Virus record (IMG/VR): IMGVR_UViG_3300044970_001347
Location: 1-30,094 of that record
Reading direction: 5' to 3' (one strand)
Length of the DNA stretch: 30,094 nucleotides
DNA from: a virus
Part shown: positions 6,691 to 14,192 of the stretch, piece by piece
Layout: each line of letters opens with the position of its first letter
How positions within the stretch are numbered: position 1 is the first letter of the stretch
The notes under the pieces: model-generated
Database searches by the model: none
What the model saw: the letters and a program-made list of their open reading frames with translations, nothing else
Told to the model about the DNA's origin: nothing
Translations under genes and position numbers: made by a program

Positions 6691-6892
6691 GGATTTGTTG
6701 CTGTTGTCGTTCGTTGAGGATGGCCTCGATGTGATCGGCGACCTGGTCGAGGCGAGGGTGAGGCACGGAGGCCTCGTCGTATTGCTCGGCCGTCAGCCTG
6801 AGCATCTGCACCACGGTGCGGCCGCCATCGGCGAACGACTCGCGATGCAGCTTCAGCAGCTGCTGGTAGGTGAGCCAGCGGCCCTCAGTCAC
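6683..6892 (-). CDS. Small hypothetical protein between recE-like and recT-like genes
   Basis: A 69-residue mostly helical protein starting MTEGRWLTYQQLLKLHRESF and ending in a Gln-rich tail (ERQQQQIHE). It starts with GTG inside the RecE-like stop (8-base overlap GTGACTGA) and its end overlaps the RecT-like start by eight bases. The position between the exonuclease and annealing genes suggests a recombination accessory, but no family is recognised. Confidence 0.6.
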   Translation of the reverse strand: MTEGRWLTYQQLLKLHRESFADGGRTVVQMLRLTAEQYDEASVPHPRLDQVADHIEAILNERQQQQIHE

Positions 6893-7694
6893 GGCACCAC
6901 CCCGGCAGCTCGATCGGCTCCGCCACCAGGTCGCCGTAGCCAGGCCAGATGCCTGTCTGCCAGCACTCGGCCAGGAGCGTCATCGCCGCTTCGATCCGCC
7001 GCTGACCGGCTGCGATCATCGCCCCGCTCGCGGGATAGACGGCCACGGCATACGGTCTGGTGGACTCGACCGCGATCGTCAAAAACTGCTGGGCCTCGAG
7101 CGCAGTCTGGTTCCACGCCGCCTGCACGTGGTAGTCCAGGTTGGCGATGCTCTTGGCGAACTCGGCCCGGCTGGCGTCCCTGGTGGTCTTCACGTCCACC
7201 ACGATCCGGCGATCTTCGCTGTGCCAGTCGGGGCGCGTCTTGCACTCCAGCCCCGTGGCTGGATCGTTCCATGTGTAGCTGGCTTCCCGCCGGCCTGGGA
7301 GCTCCAGCAGGAAGCCAGCAGCCGGGTGCTTCCGCACCTGGTCAGCCATCCGGCGCACCTGGTCCGCATCGTCGGGGCTGAGCACGATCTTGCCGGCGCT
7401 CTCGCGCTCGAACTCGGCGGCCAGCTCCTTGCCCACCCTGCTGCGACGATCGAAGGCCTGCTTCGGCACCGCGATGGTGCTGTCCCACAGCTCGGGCTCC
7501 AGCACCGCCGTGTGCAGCGCCGTGCCCATCAGCATGGCCGGGGTCGGCTCACGCTTCTCGCGGTCTTCCGCCAGGAACTGGTCGTAGTAGTGCAGCGGGC
7601 TGCGCCCGAGCACCTTGATCTGGCTGGGTGAGACAGCCTTGAGGGCGTGATAGGCCTCGTTGGTCAGGCCGGGGTGGTGGATCAGCTCAGACAT
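6885..7694 (-). CDS. RecE-like PD-(D/E)XK exonuclease
   Basis: A 269-residue nuclease of the RecE/PDDEXK exonuclease type. The N-terminus has NEAYHALKAVSPSQIKVLGR and SPLHYYDQFL, the usual opening of this family, then MLMGTALHTAVLEP. Active-site candidates are the Asp in CKTRPDW and the DVKTT strand (D-x-K), followed by a conserved YHVQAAWNQTA helix. It would degrade one strand at duplex ends to load the RecT-like protein. ATG 7694 is chosen because the domain begins at once and it overlaps the upstream stop by eight bases. Confidence 0.85.
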   Translation of the reverse strand: MSELIHHPGLTNEAYHALKAVSPSQIKVLGRSPLHYYDQFLAEDREKREPTPAMLMGTALHTAVLEPELWDSTIAVPKQAFDRRSRVGKELAAEFERESAGKIVLSPDDADQVRRMADQVRKHPAAGFLLELPGRREASYTWNDPATGLECKTRPDWHSEDRRIVVDVKTTRDASRAEFAKSIANLDYHVQAAWNQTALEAQQFLTIAVESTRPYAVAVYPASGAMIAAGQRRIEAAMTLLAECWQTGIWPGYGDLVAEPIELPGWCRD

Positions 7695-7941
7695 GCGAAG
7701 GACCCTGGGGCAAGGGCAGGCCGCGGCGACGCAGCTCCGGATAGGTGACGGCACCGCCCCATTGGATCGAGGCGTGGGTCAGCTCCTTGTCGGTCATGGC
7801 GCGCAACCGAGCGCGCTGACTGGCTGCGCGGTCTCGGTCCCTGGCCTGCAGCGCCAGCACCGACCAATAGGTGCGCCAGGCCATGGCTAGCGCGTGAATG
7901 TGGGCCCTCATCTGTGAATAGCGGGGGTCAGCCCTGACCAT
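7687..7941 (-). CDS. Small hypothetical protein, first gene of the leftward operon
   Basis: An 84-residue basic protein (MVRADPRYSQMRAHIHALAM...) with two helical segments and RDRDRAASQRARLRAM, then TDKELTHASIQWGGA. Two starts are plausible: ATG 7941 with a perfect AGGAGG ribosome site five bases away, or ATG 7959 (six more residues) with GGAGG. The first is chosen. No family is recognised. Being promoter-proximal and overlapping the RecE-like gene, it may be a recombination accessory or regulator. Confidence 0.55.
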   Translation of the reverse strand: MVRADPRYSQMRAHIHALAMAWRTYWSVLALQARDRDRAASQRARLRAMTDKELTHASIQWGGAVTYPELRRRGLPLPQGPSHV

Positions 7942-7980
7942 AAAGACCTCCTCTGCCATACCTCCGCCTCCCGCTGCATC

Positions 7981-8000
7981 CCGTCACATACCTTCACAAT
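7981..8000. repeat. 20-bp imperfect direct repeat, copy 1 (copy 2 at 4779-4798)
   Basis: The sequence CCGTCACATACCTTCACAAT here matches CCGTAACAACGCTTCACAAT at 4779-4798 at 16 of 20 positions, in the same orientation, with the last nine bases identical. Copy 1 covers the -35 element of the rightward promoter; copy 2 lies over the end of the winged-helix gene just before an intergenic leader. A shared regulator site is possible; chance plus coding constraint at copy 2 is the alternative. Confidence 0.35.
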
Positions 8001-8021
8001 GCGTTGATTTCGCGGGATAAT
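7993..8021 (+). promoter_or_regulatory. Sigma70-type promoter for the rightward genes
   Basis: TTCACA (7993-7998) and GATAAT (8016-8021) each match the sigma70 consensus at five of six positions and are separated by exactly 17 bases. The predicted transcript would start near 8028, about 35 bases before the helicase ATG. The site lies in the divergent gap between the leftward operon and the helicase, the expected place for early control. No equally good leftward promoter was found in the same gap. Confidence 0.6.
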
Positions 8022-8062
8022 CTGCGATCCTGCGGCCACGGTCAACCCCTACCGTGGCAGGC

Positions 8063-9469
8063 ATGTCAGTTACCCTCAGACCCTTCCAGGCTTCAGCCGT
8101 CGCCGAGATCCGCGGCGCCTATCAGTCCGGCCAGCGGCGCGTGCTGTTCGTGCTGCCGACCGGCGGCGGCAAGACCTACACGTTCGTCTACATCGCCGAG
8201 CAGGCCGCCATCCGCGGCAATCGGGTGTGCATCCTCGTCCACCGCCAAGAGCTCGTGGATCAGGCCAGCCGCTCCCTGCACGCCATCGGCTGCCAGCACG
8301 GCATCATCGCCGCCGGCTACCGCCAGGACCTCCGCCAGGGCGTGCAGGTCGCGTCCGTCCAGACCCTGGCCCGGCGGCTCCACACCATCCCGGCCGACTT
8401 CTTCCAGCTGCTCATCGTCGACGAGGCCCACCACGCTGTCGCCGGCACCTGGGGCAAGGTGCTGGCCCACCATCACCGCGCGCATGTCCTCGGCGTCACC
8501 GCAACGCCCGAGCGCCTCGACGGCCGCGGCCTGGGCGATCAGTTCGAGACCCTGATCGAGGGCCCCGACGCCGCCTGGCTCACCGAGCAGGGCTTCCTCG
8601 TGCCCGCCCGCATCTTCGCCCCGCCTGGCATCGACCTCTCAGGCATCAAGCGCTTCGACACTCGCAAGGGCCACCAGCAGTCCGAGGAGATCCTGCGCCA
8701 GGGCCAGGCCATGGGTGATGCCGTCTCGCACTACCGCCGCACGATCGAGCCGGTGCACAACGGCACCGCCATCGCTTTCTGCTGCTCCGTCGCGCACGCT
8801 GACGCCGTGGCCGAGGCCTTCCGCGCCCAGGGCATCAGCGCCGCCCGCCTCGATGGCTCGATGGATCGCGGCGCTCGCCGCCGCCTGATCGCTGACCTTG
8901 GCGCTGGCGTCGTGAAGGTGCTCACCTCCTGCGACATCATTTCTGAGGGCACCGATATTCCGTCAGTCACAGGCGCCATGCTTTTGCGCCCCACCGACAG
9001 CCTGGGCCTGCACCTCCAGCAGATCGGCCGTGTGCTTCGCCCATCGCCCGGCAAGCCATACGCGATCGTCAACGACCACGTCGGCAACACTCTCCGCCAC
9101 GGCCGCCCCACCGATCCGCGCGACTGGAGCCTCGAGGGCCAGACCAAGCGCAAGCGGGCCGCCAGCGATGCGCTGCCCATCAAGGTCTGCGACAGCTGCT
9201 TCTCCGCCATCCCATCGGCCTCGCCGAGCTGCCCCGAGTGCGGCCACGTCTTCCCCCAAGCCGCCCGCCGTGAGCTGGCGATCGTCGAGGGCGAGCTGCA
9301 GGAGCTCCCGGCAAGCGTCATCGCTAGGGGAAAGCGCAACGCTGTGGCACAGGCCCGCACCCGCGACGAGCTCGAAGTCATCCGCCTGGAGCGCGGCTAC
9401 TCTCGCGGGTGGACCGATCACATCCTGCGAGCACGAGGAAACAGGCATGGCGCGCGAGCGGTCGGATGA
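8063..9469 (+). CDS. Superfamily 2 DEAD/DEAH-type helicase
   Basis: A 468-residue SF2 helicase with all core motifs: Walker A PTGGGKT (about residue 33), motif II DEAHH (about 119), motif III-like VTATPERLDG (about 146), and motif VI QQIGRVLRP (about 319). A zinc ribbon (CDSC...CPECGH) follows the second RecA domain, as in phage UvsW/Res-subunit-like helicases. ATG 8063 is preferred to an upstream in-frame GTG (8054). It overlaps the nuclease gene by 23 bases. Likely role: branch migration or origin/fork remodelling with the nuclease and primase that follow. Confidence 0.88.
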   Translation: MSVTLRPFQASAVAEIRGAYQSGQRRVLFVLPTGGGKTYTFVYIAEQAAIRGNRVCILVHRQELVDQASRSLHAIGCQHGIIAAGYRQDLRQGVQVASVQTLARRLHTIPADFFQLLIVDEAHHAVAGTWGKVLAHHHRAHVLGVTATPERLDGRGLGDQFETLIEGPDAAWLTEQGFLVPARIFAPPGIDLSGIKRFDTRKGHQQSEEILRQGQAMGDAVSHYRRTIEPVHNGTAIAFCCSVAHADAVAEAFRAQGISAARLDGSMDRGARRRLIADLGAGVVKVLTSCDIISEGTDIPSVTGAMLLRPTDSLGLHLQQIGRVLRPSPGKPYAIVNDHVGNTLRHGRPTDPRDWSLEGQTKRKRAASDALPIKVCDSCFSAIPSASPSCPECGHVFPQAARRELAIVEGELQELPASVIARGKRNAVAQARTRDELEVIRLERGYSRGWTDHILRARGNRHGARAVG

Positions 9470-9797
9470 ACGGCGCATCCAGTCCGAGATCCAGCTGGCC
9501 GCCAACGGCCCGGCACGCCTCTGGCGCAACAACGTCGGCGCGCTACGCGATCAGCGGGGCCAGCTGGTGCGCTACGGCCTCTGCCCGGGCAGCTCCGATC
9601 TCATCGGCTACCGCAGCATCGTCATCACCCCGGACATGGTTGGCCAGCGCCTGGCCGTCTTCGCCGCCGTCGAGGTCAAGGACCGCGCAGCGCCGACGGA
9701 TCAGCAGCAGGCATTCCTGCAGCTCATCGAGCAGGCCGGCGGCCTGGCCGGCATCGCCCGCTCCGTTCCCGATGCGCTGTCGATCCTTCGACTGTGA
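9447..9797 (+). CDS. VRR-NUC domain nuclease
   Basis: A 116-residue stand-alone VRR-NUC protein (PD-(D/E)XK superfamily). Motifs are RLWRNNVGALRD near residue 25, the catalytic Asp in PGSSDLIGYR, and the EVKDR strand with Glu and Lys, then TDQQQAFL. Stand-alone VRR-NUC proteins from phages have been reported to resolve Holliday junctions. It overlaps the helicase end by 23 bases with a GAGG ribosome site, so the two are probably made together. Confidence 0.85.
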   Translation: MARERSDERRIQSEIQLAANGPARLWRNNVGALRDQRGQLVRYGLCPGSSDLIGYRSIVITPDMVGQRLAVFAAVEVKDRAAPTDQQQAFLQLIEQAGGLAGIARSVPDALSILRL

Positions 9798-9867
9798 CGG
9801 TTCGTTACGCACGCCGCTCAGACCTCACGTTGCGCCCGTAGCGTCCAAGAGCACCCTGGCAACCGCC

Positions 9868-10116
9868 ATGACACTCGCACCTGAGACGGCGCTTCACCGC
9901 CTCCGCAAGCTCTACCGCGACGCCCATCACTGCGAGCCCCCCACTGATCAGCACGCGATCGACTGGGCCGCCAAACCTGAGCTCTGGGCCGAGCATCAGA
10001 TCCGTTTCCGCAACTGGAGCTGGCACGCAACTGAAGCCACCGTCCGCGAAGCGCGTCGCCTGCACAACCGCATCACCGTCACCAGCCTGCCCTTGCAGCA
10101 AGAGGTGCAGGCATGA
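9868..10116 (+). CDS. Small hypothetical protein (82 aa)
   Basis: An 82-residue protein starting MTLAPETALHRLRKLYRDAH, mostly helical with several Trp and His residues (WAAKPELWAEHQIRFRNWSW). Not recognised. It follows a 70-base gap (9798-9867) that contains one CTCACG (9825-9830) of the TGAG type seen at 13151-13408. Its stop overlaps the next start (ATGA), so it is part of the replication operon. Confidence 0.55.
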   Translation: MTLAPETALHRLRKLYRDAHHCEPPTDQHAIDWAAKPELWAEHQIRFRNWSWHATEATVREARRLHNRITVTSLPLQQEVQA

Positions 10117-10310
10117 TCCGCTTCCACCGCAAGCAGCCGCCGCTCTTCCCGTTCACCGTCACCGCCCTGCGGCAAGACGAGCCGCCGATCCGCATCGGCG
10201 TGCTCGCGCCCGATAAAGCCCAGGCCACACTCACCGCCCAGGAGCTGTTCCCCAAACACATCCTCGGCATCGCATCCCTCGAGCCCGAGTGGCAGGACGG
10301 CCCCGCATGA
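10113..10310 (+). CDS. Small hypothetical protein (65 aa)
   Basis: A 65-residue protein (MIRFHRKQPPLFPFTVTALR...) with a predicted beta-alpha-beta pattern: FPFTVTALR, IRIGVLAPDKAQATLTAQELF, ILGIASLEPEW. Similar tiny proteins occur in phage replication modules but no named family is recognised. ATGA overlaps at both ends indicate coupled translation within the operon leading to the primase. Confidence 0.55.
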   Translation: MIRFHRKQPPLFPFTVTALRQDEPPIRIGVLAPDKAQATLTAQELFPKHILGIASLEPEWQDGPA

Positions 10311-10534
10311 CCACCGATACAGAACTGCGCATCCTTGAGCTGCGCGACTCTGTGGCCTGGGCTGCAGGCACCTCCTATGAGCGCCGCCGCGTCGGCGAGA
10401 TCCTGCGGCAGCGCATCAGCTCTCTGCAGATGCTTGAGGGCATCGCTGATCACCGCCAGCCTTCGCAGCGCTCGATCCGCGCTGTCATCGCCGAGCTCCG
10501 ACGGCTCACCTCCGTGATCGAGGAGGCGTCCTGA
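10307..10534 (+). CDS. Small helical hypothetical protein (75 aa)
   Basis: A 75-residue helical protein starting MTTDTELRILELRDSVAWAA, rich in Arg, Glu and Leu, with ERRRVGEILRQRISSLQM suggesting a helical hairpin or short coiled coil. It starts inside the previous stop (ATGA); an in-frame start at 10289 is less likely. It lies three bases upstream of the primase gene. Function unknown; a primase or helicase cofactor is possible. Confidence 0.5.
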   Translation: MTTDTELRILELRDSVAWAAGTSYERRRVGEILRQRISSLQMLEGIADHRQPSQRSIRAVIAELRRLTSVIEEAS

Positions 10535-10537
10535 CGC

Positions 10538-13150
10538 ATGGCGGACATCATCGACGCAGCTCGCGGCCGCTGGCCCGAGATCCTCGCCTCACTTGCAAGC
10601 CTCAGCGACAAGCAGCTCTCAGACGAGCATCAGCCATGCCCCCTTTGTGGCGGCACCGATCGCTACCGCTTCGATGATCTCGACGGCTCCGGCTCTTGGT
10701 TCTGCAACCAGTGCGGGGGCAAGCATCAATCCGGCGGCGCCGGCAACGGCATCGAGCTGCTGATGCGGCTCAAGGGCTGGGACTTCAAGGAAGCTGCCCG
10801 CCGCGTCGAGGAGCTCCTCGGGCTGCCAACAAAAAAGCCCTCGGCTTTCACCTCGAGGGCTCGGGTTCTGTCAGCCAGCACAGCAACCATAACCGACCCA
10901 CCGACGCGCGGCGCCGAGGCGTTCTGGCGCTACAGCGACACCTTCATCGTCACCCGTTTCCCCGGCAAGAAGATCAGGCCCCTCAGCTGGGACGGCTCAG
11001 CCTGGCGGTGGAAGGCGCCCCCAGCCCCACGGCCGCTCCTCAACCTTGAAGCTCTGCAGGCCAAGCCTGATGCGCCGGCCCTGGTGGTGGAGGGCGAGAA
11101 GACAGCCGACGCTGCCGCGAAGCTGTTCCCCGCCGTAATCGTCACCACCTGGCCCTCTGGCTGCAAGGCCGTCGACAAAGCCGACTGGTCGCCGCTCGAG
11201 GGCCGCAAGGTGATCCTCTGGCCCGACAACGACGACGTGGGCCGCTCCGCCATGGCGCGCATCGCTGAGAAGCTGCTCCCCATGGCGGGCACCACCGTCA
11301 AGGTCGTTGCCAACCCGCCCGACGCCCCAGAGGCCTGGGACATTGCCGACGCCGACTGGACCCCCCAGCAGGCCGCCGCCTACGCCCGAGCCAACACCAC
11401 CAGCATCGAGGCGGTGCTCACCGCATGGGGCGCTGATGCCTTCGCCGGCGCAGAACCCGAGCAGCAGGAGCTGCCGGAGCCCGAGGACACACCAGCTGAC
11501 CCGGAGCCGATCAAGCCCTCAGCCGGCGGCTACTTCACCTGCCTCGGCTTCGATCACGACGCCTTCTACTACCAGCCGCACCGCACCGGCCAGGTGCTCC
11601 GCCTCTCGCGCAGCAGCCACACCGGCACCAACCTCGTCGCCCTTGCGCCCTTGGGCTATTGGGAGACGCTCTACCCCGGCAAGTCTGGCCCCAACTGGAC
11701 TGCTGCAGCCTCGGACCTGTTTGAGCAGCAAGCCCGGGTCGGCATCTACAGCCCCGATCGGATCCGCGGCCGCGGCGCATGGTGGGACGGCGGCCGCTCA
11801 GTCCTTCACCTCGGCGACCGCCTGGTGGTTGACGGCGCTGATCGCTCGATCACCGACCGCATCAAGGACAGCACCTACCTCTACCAGCGCCTCAGCTCAC
11901 TTCAGGGCCCCGCAAACGCCACCCCGCTCACCGATGCCGAGGCCTATGTGCTCGCCGAGATCGCCGAGCGCTTCCACTGGGAGGTGCCAGCATCAGGCCT
12001 TCTCCTCGCTGGCTGGGTCACCCTCGCGCCGATCTGCGGCGCGCTCCCATGGCGGCCACACACCTGGCTCACCGCTGCAGCAGGCTCTGGCAAGTCCGCC
12101 ATCCTCGATCGCTACGTCACCCCGCTGCTCGGTGACATGGGCCTGATCGTCGCTGGCAACACCACCGAGCCCGGCATTCGCCAGGCGCTTCGCGCAGATG
12201 CTCTACCCGTCGTCTTCGATGAGGCGGAATCGAACGAGCGCACCGATCAGCAGCGGATGCAGGCCATCCTCGGCCTGGCCCGGGTGGCCAGCAGCGAGAG
12301 CAAGGCCCACACCCTCAAGGGCACGCCCGAGGGCGACACGCAGCGCTTCACGATCCGCTCGATGTTCCTGATGAGCTCGATCGCCACCAGTCTCAAGCAG
12401 GGCGCAGACAAGAGCCGCTTCGCGCAGCTCACTCTCCGCAACCCATCCGAGCTGCCCAAAGAGCATCGCCAGGCGCATTGGGAGGCCCTCGACCGCGACC
12501 TCGATCGCTTCGTCAGCGAAGAGATCGGCCGCCGCCTCCAGGCGCGCACCGTCAGCCTCATCCCCACCATTCGCGCTTCAATCCGCGTCTTCACCCGCGT
12601 TGCTGCTGAGCGCTTCGACTCCCAGCGCCTCGGCGACCAATACGGCACTCTGCTGGCCGGCGCCTGGTCGCTCCACAGCTCGCAGATCGTCACGCCGCAG
12701 CAGGCCCAGCAGCTGATCGACGACAACAACTGGGAGCCTTACAGCCAGGCCACCGAGGTGCCTGACGAGCGCCGCTGCATCCAGCGCATCCTCCAGCACC
12801 AGCTCCGCGTCGAGACGGACCGCAGCACGCTCACGCGCTCCATTGGCGAGCTGGTGGAACTGGCCCTGCACCGCGAGCACGATTTCAACATCGAGGCGTC
12901 ACACGCGCAGTCAACCCTGGGCCGCAACGGCATCAAGGCCGAGGAAGGTGGTTACGTCGTCATCAGCAACAACGCCGAGGCGATCGCCGCCATCCTCCGC
13001 GACACCGCATGGTCGAATTGCTGGCCCACAGTCCTCACGCGACTACCGGGCGCGACCAAAGCAGGCTCGATCTACTTCAAGGGAGCCGGTGCAACCAGCC
13101 GCGCCGTGAGAGTGCCCCTCGATGCGGTCGATAGCGCCGATCCGCCGTGA
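10538..13150 (+). CDS. Primase/helicase fusion protein
   Basis: An 870-residue replicative protein. Residues about 30-95 form a phage-type primase zinc finger (CPLCGG at 34-39, CNQCGG at 56-61) followed by the GIELLMRLKG helix. After a low-complexity linker (about 97-125), a TOPRIM-like domain follows: VVEGEKTADAAAKLF (about 182) and ILWPDNDDVG, giving the catalytic Glu and DxD-like acids. The C-terminal half (DUF927-like helicase) has Walker A AAAGSGKSA (about 513) and Walker B VVFDEAES (about 557). It would unwind the fork and lay primers, as in P4 alpha-type proteins. It ends by a terminator. Confidence 0.9.
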   Translation: MADIIDAARGRWPEILASLASLSDKQLSDEHQPCPLCGGTDRYRFDDLDGSGSWFCNQCGGKHQSGGAGNGIELLMRLKGWDFKEAARRVEELLGLPTKKPSAFTSRARVLSASTATITDPPTRGAEAFWRYSDTFIVTRFPGKKIRPLSWDGSAWRWKAPPAPRPLLNLEALQAKPDAPALVVEGEKTADAAAKLFPAVIVTTWPSGCKAVDKADWSPLEGRKVILWPDNDDVGRSAMARIAEKLLPMAGTTVKVVANPPDAPEAWDIADADWTPQQAAAYARANTTSIEAVLTAWGADAFAGAEPEQQELPEPEDTPADPEPIKPSAGGYFTCLGFDHDAFYYQPHRTGQVLRLSRSSHTGTNLVALAPLGYWETLYPGKSGPNWTAAASDLFEQQARVGIYSPDRIRGRGAWWDGGRSVLHLGDRLVVDGADRSITDRIKDSTYLYQRLSSLQGPANATPLTDAEAYVLAEIAERFHWEVPASGLLLAGWVTLAPICGALPWRPHTWLTAAAGSGKSAILDRYVTPLLGDMGLIVAGNTTEPGIRQALRADALPVVFDEAESNERTDQQRMQAILGLARVASSESKAHTLKGTPEGDTQRFTIRSMFLMSSIATSLKQGADKSRFAQLTLRNPSELPKEHRQAHWEALDRDLDRFVSEEIGRRLQARTVSLIPTIRASIRVFTRVAAERFDSQRLGDQYGTLLAGAWSLHSSQIVTPQQAQQLIDDNNWEPYSQATEVPDERRCIQRILQHQLRVETDRSTLTRSIGELVELALHREHDFNIEASHAQSTLGRNGIKAEEGGYVVISNNAEAIAAILRDTAWSNCWPTVLTRLPGATKAGSIYFKGAGATSRAVRVPLDAVDSADPP
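10831..10861 (-). terminator. Minus-strand intrinsic terminator inside the primase gene
   Basis: A perfect eight-base stem AGCCCTCG (10836-10843) / CGAGGGCT (10854-10861) with a ten-base loop is flanked by AAAAAA at 10831-10836. Read on the minus strand this is a stem followed by TTTTTTG, a canonical rho-independent terminator, pointing against the primase gene. It lies in the linker between the zinc finger and TOPRIM parts. It would stop antisense transcription coming from the right. Confidence 0.6.
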
Positions 13151-13408
13151 GAAGACCCCAAAGCGTGAGAAACGTGTGAGCCCCAAATCCCTTACGACAC
13201 AAGGGGTTTGGGGCTTTCTCACGTTCTCACGCTCACCCCCGAGAGAGAGCCCCCTATAGAGAGAGAGAGAAATGAATGAGAGAGACCCTCCTTGTATGTA
13301 TCTGTATCTCTGTAAAGGGTGTGAGAGTGTGAGAAGAGGGGCAAACCCCTTGCAGCGCAAAGGGTTCCGGTCTCACGCCGACCGTGAGACGACCGTGAGG
13401 ACCGTGAG
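13146..13408. repeat. Cluster of TGAG-core repeats (iteron-like) in a 299-base non-coding gap
   Basis: Between the primase stop and the next gene, the motif CGTGAG or its complement occurs eight times: 13146, 13164, 13218, 13226, 13372 and in three tandem copies of GACCGTGAG at 13380-13388, 13391-13399 and 13400-13408. GTGTGAG occurs three more times, including two abutting copies of GTGTGAGA (13319-13334). GA-rich tracts (13240-13287) and an AT-rich pocket (13292-13316) lie between them. I see no gene in 13151-13449. The layout resembles an iteron origin or a multi-site operator. Confidence 0.65.
13179..13215 (+). terminator. Strong terminator after the primase/helicase
   Basis: Arms AGCCCCAAATCCCTT (13179-13193) and AAGGGGTTTGGGGCT (13201-13215) pair over 15 positions with one G-U, closing a seven-base loop, followed by TTCTCACG. 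Imperfect pairing extends outward to GCGTGAGAA (13163-13171) and TTCTCACGC (13224-13232), so the whole element spans about 70 bases and its outer arms are themselves TGAG repeats. There is only a short T run, so termination strength depends on the long stem; it works on either strand in principle. Confidence 0.65.
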
Positions 13409-13449
13409 GGACGCAACGCGCCTACCCTGAACCCAGGAGCACCAGCCCC

Positions 13450-14007
13450 ATGGCCACCATCGACATCAGCGCCCGCGTCCTGGGTGACCGAGAGCTGGCT
13501 CAGACCCTCGCCAAGCTCTCCAGCCACGACATCCCCAAGGCCATCCGCTCAGGCGTTCGTGACGCTGCCAGAGCAGGGCGCACCACCATGGCCAAGTCGA
13601 TCGGTCAGCGGTACGCACTCACTGCCGGCCGCATCAAGCAGGACGTCTCCCAGGCGCAATTCAGGGACGGGGGCCAGACCGCGATCATCCGCACCAACCG
13701 CAAGCCCATCACCGCCATGCAGTTCAAGCCCAAGGAGACATCCCAGGGCCTGAGCATGAGCATCTACCGAGGCCAGCGCACCGTGGTGAAGTCGGGCTTC
13801 ATCGCCAAGGGCAAACCCTTCAAGCGTCGTGGCAAGGAGCGGATGCCCCTGGACGTGATCCATGGCCCCTCCATCCATGCCATCTACACGGGAGGCAAGT
13901 GGGCTCCAGCCCTCCAGGCGCGCACCGAGGTGCGCATCGAGGAAGCCCTGGAGAACGGCATCCTGCGGGCCCTGGGGGCCATGGGCAGGGGCTTTGGCAG
14001 GGGCTGA
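13450..14007 (+). CDS. Lambda gpZ-like minor tail protein
   Basis: A 185-residue basic protein of the minor tail Z type. The first part, ARVLGDRELAQTLAKL followed by IPKAIRSGVRDAARAG, is the familiar opening in which helical residues and an Arg/Lys-rich TTMAKSIGQRYAL segment precede a beta-rich core (AIIRTNRKPITAMQF). The end has the IHAIYTGGKWAPALQART and RVRIEE-like helix. In lambda, Z helps finish the tail tip for joining to the head. Here it is separated from all other virion genes by the cassette at 14312-18072 and is followed by its own terminator. Confidence 0.75.
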   Translation: MATIDISARVLGDRELAQTLAKLSSHDIPKAIRSGVRDAARAGRTTMAKSIGQRYALTAGRIKQDVSQAQFRDGGQTAIIRTNRKPITAMQFKPKETSQGLSMSIYRGQRTVVKSGFIAKGKPFKRRGKERMPLDVIHGPSIHAIYTGGKWAPALQARTEVRIEEALENGILRALGAMGRGFGRG

Positions 14008-14009
14008 GG

Positions 14010-14044
14010 CCCACCCCCACGCCACCCCCCCCCACCCCCATCCC
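14010..14044 (-). other. G-quadruplex-type tract just after the gpZ-like gene
   Basis: The plus strand has C runs of 3, 5, 9, 5 and 3 (14010-14012, 14014-14018, 14025-14033, 14035-14039, 14042-14044). The minus strand therefore has five G runs of three or more with loops of one to six bases, meeting the usual G4 rule. It starts within five bases of the stop codon and precedes the terminator at 14058. Confidence 0.5.
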
Positions 14045-14057
14045 TTTGGGTCCTTCT

Positions 14058-14095
14058 GGGGCTCAAGGCCTACGGGTCCGCGAGCCCCGATTTTT
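14058..14095 (+). terminator. Intrinsic terminator after the gpZ-like gene
   Basis: A perfect seven-base stem GGGGCTC (14058-14064) / GAGCCCC (14082-14088) with a 17-base loop is followed by GATTTTT (14089-14095). This is a standard rho-independent layout on the plus strand, 50 bases after the stop codon. It separates the gpZ-like gene from the ParB-cupin cassette, implying that a further promoter drives the cassette. Confidence 0.65.
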
Positions 14096-14192
14096 CGCTA
14101 GAGCCAGCCCTAAAAGCGGGTTCCCAAAGCCTTATGGGGACAGGGTTTCTCAATAGCCCGGCGTTATTGCGACAAACCAGCGAGAGTGCGGC

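Noticed and set aside
13245-13262. CCCCCTATAGAGAGAGAG as a T7-type promoter
   Set aside because: Only the CTATAG core resembles such promoters; the upstream half is GA-repeat and no phage RNA polymerase is encoded here.
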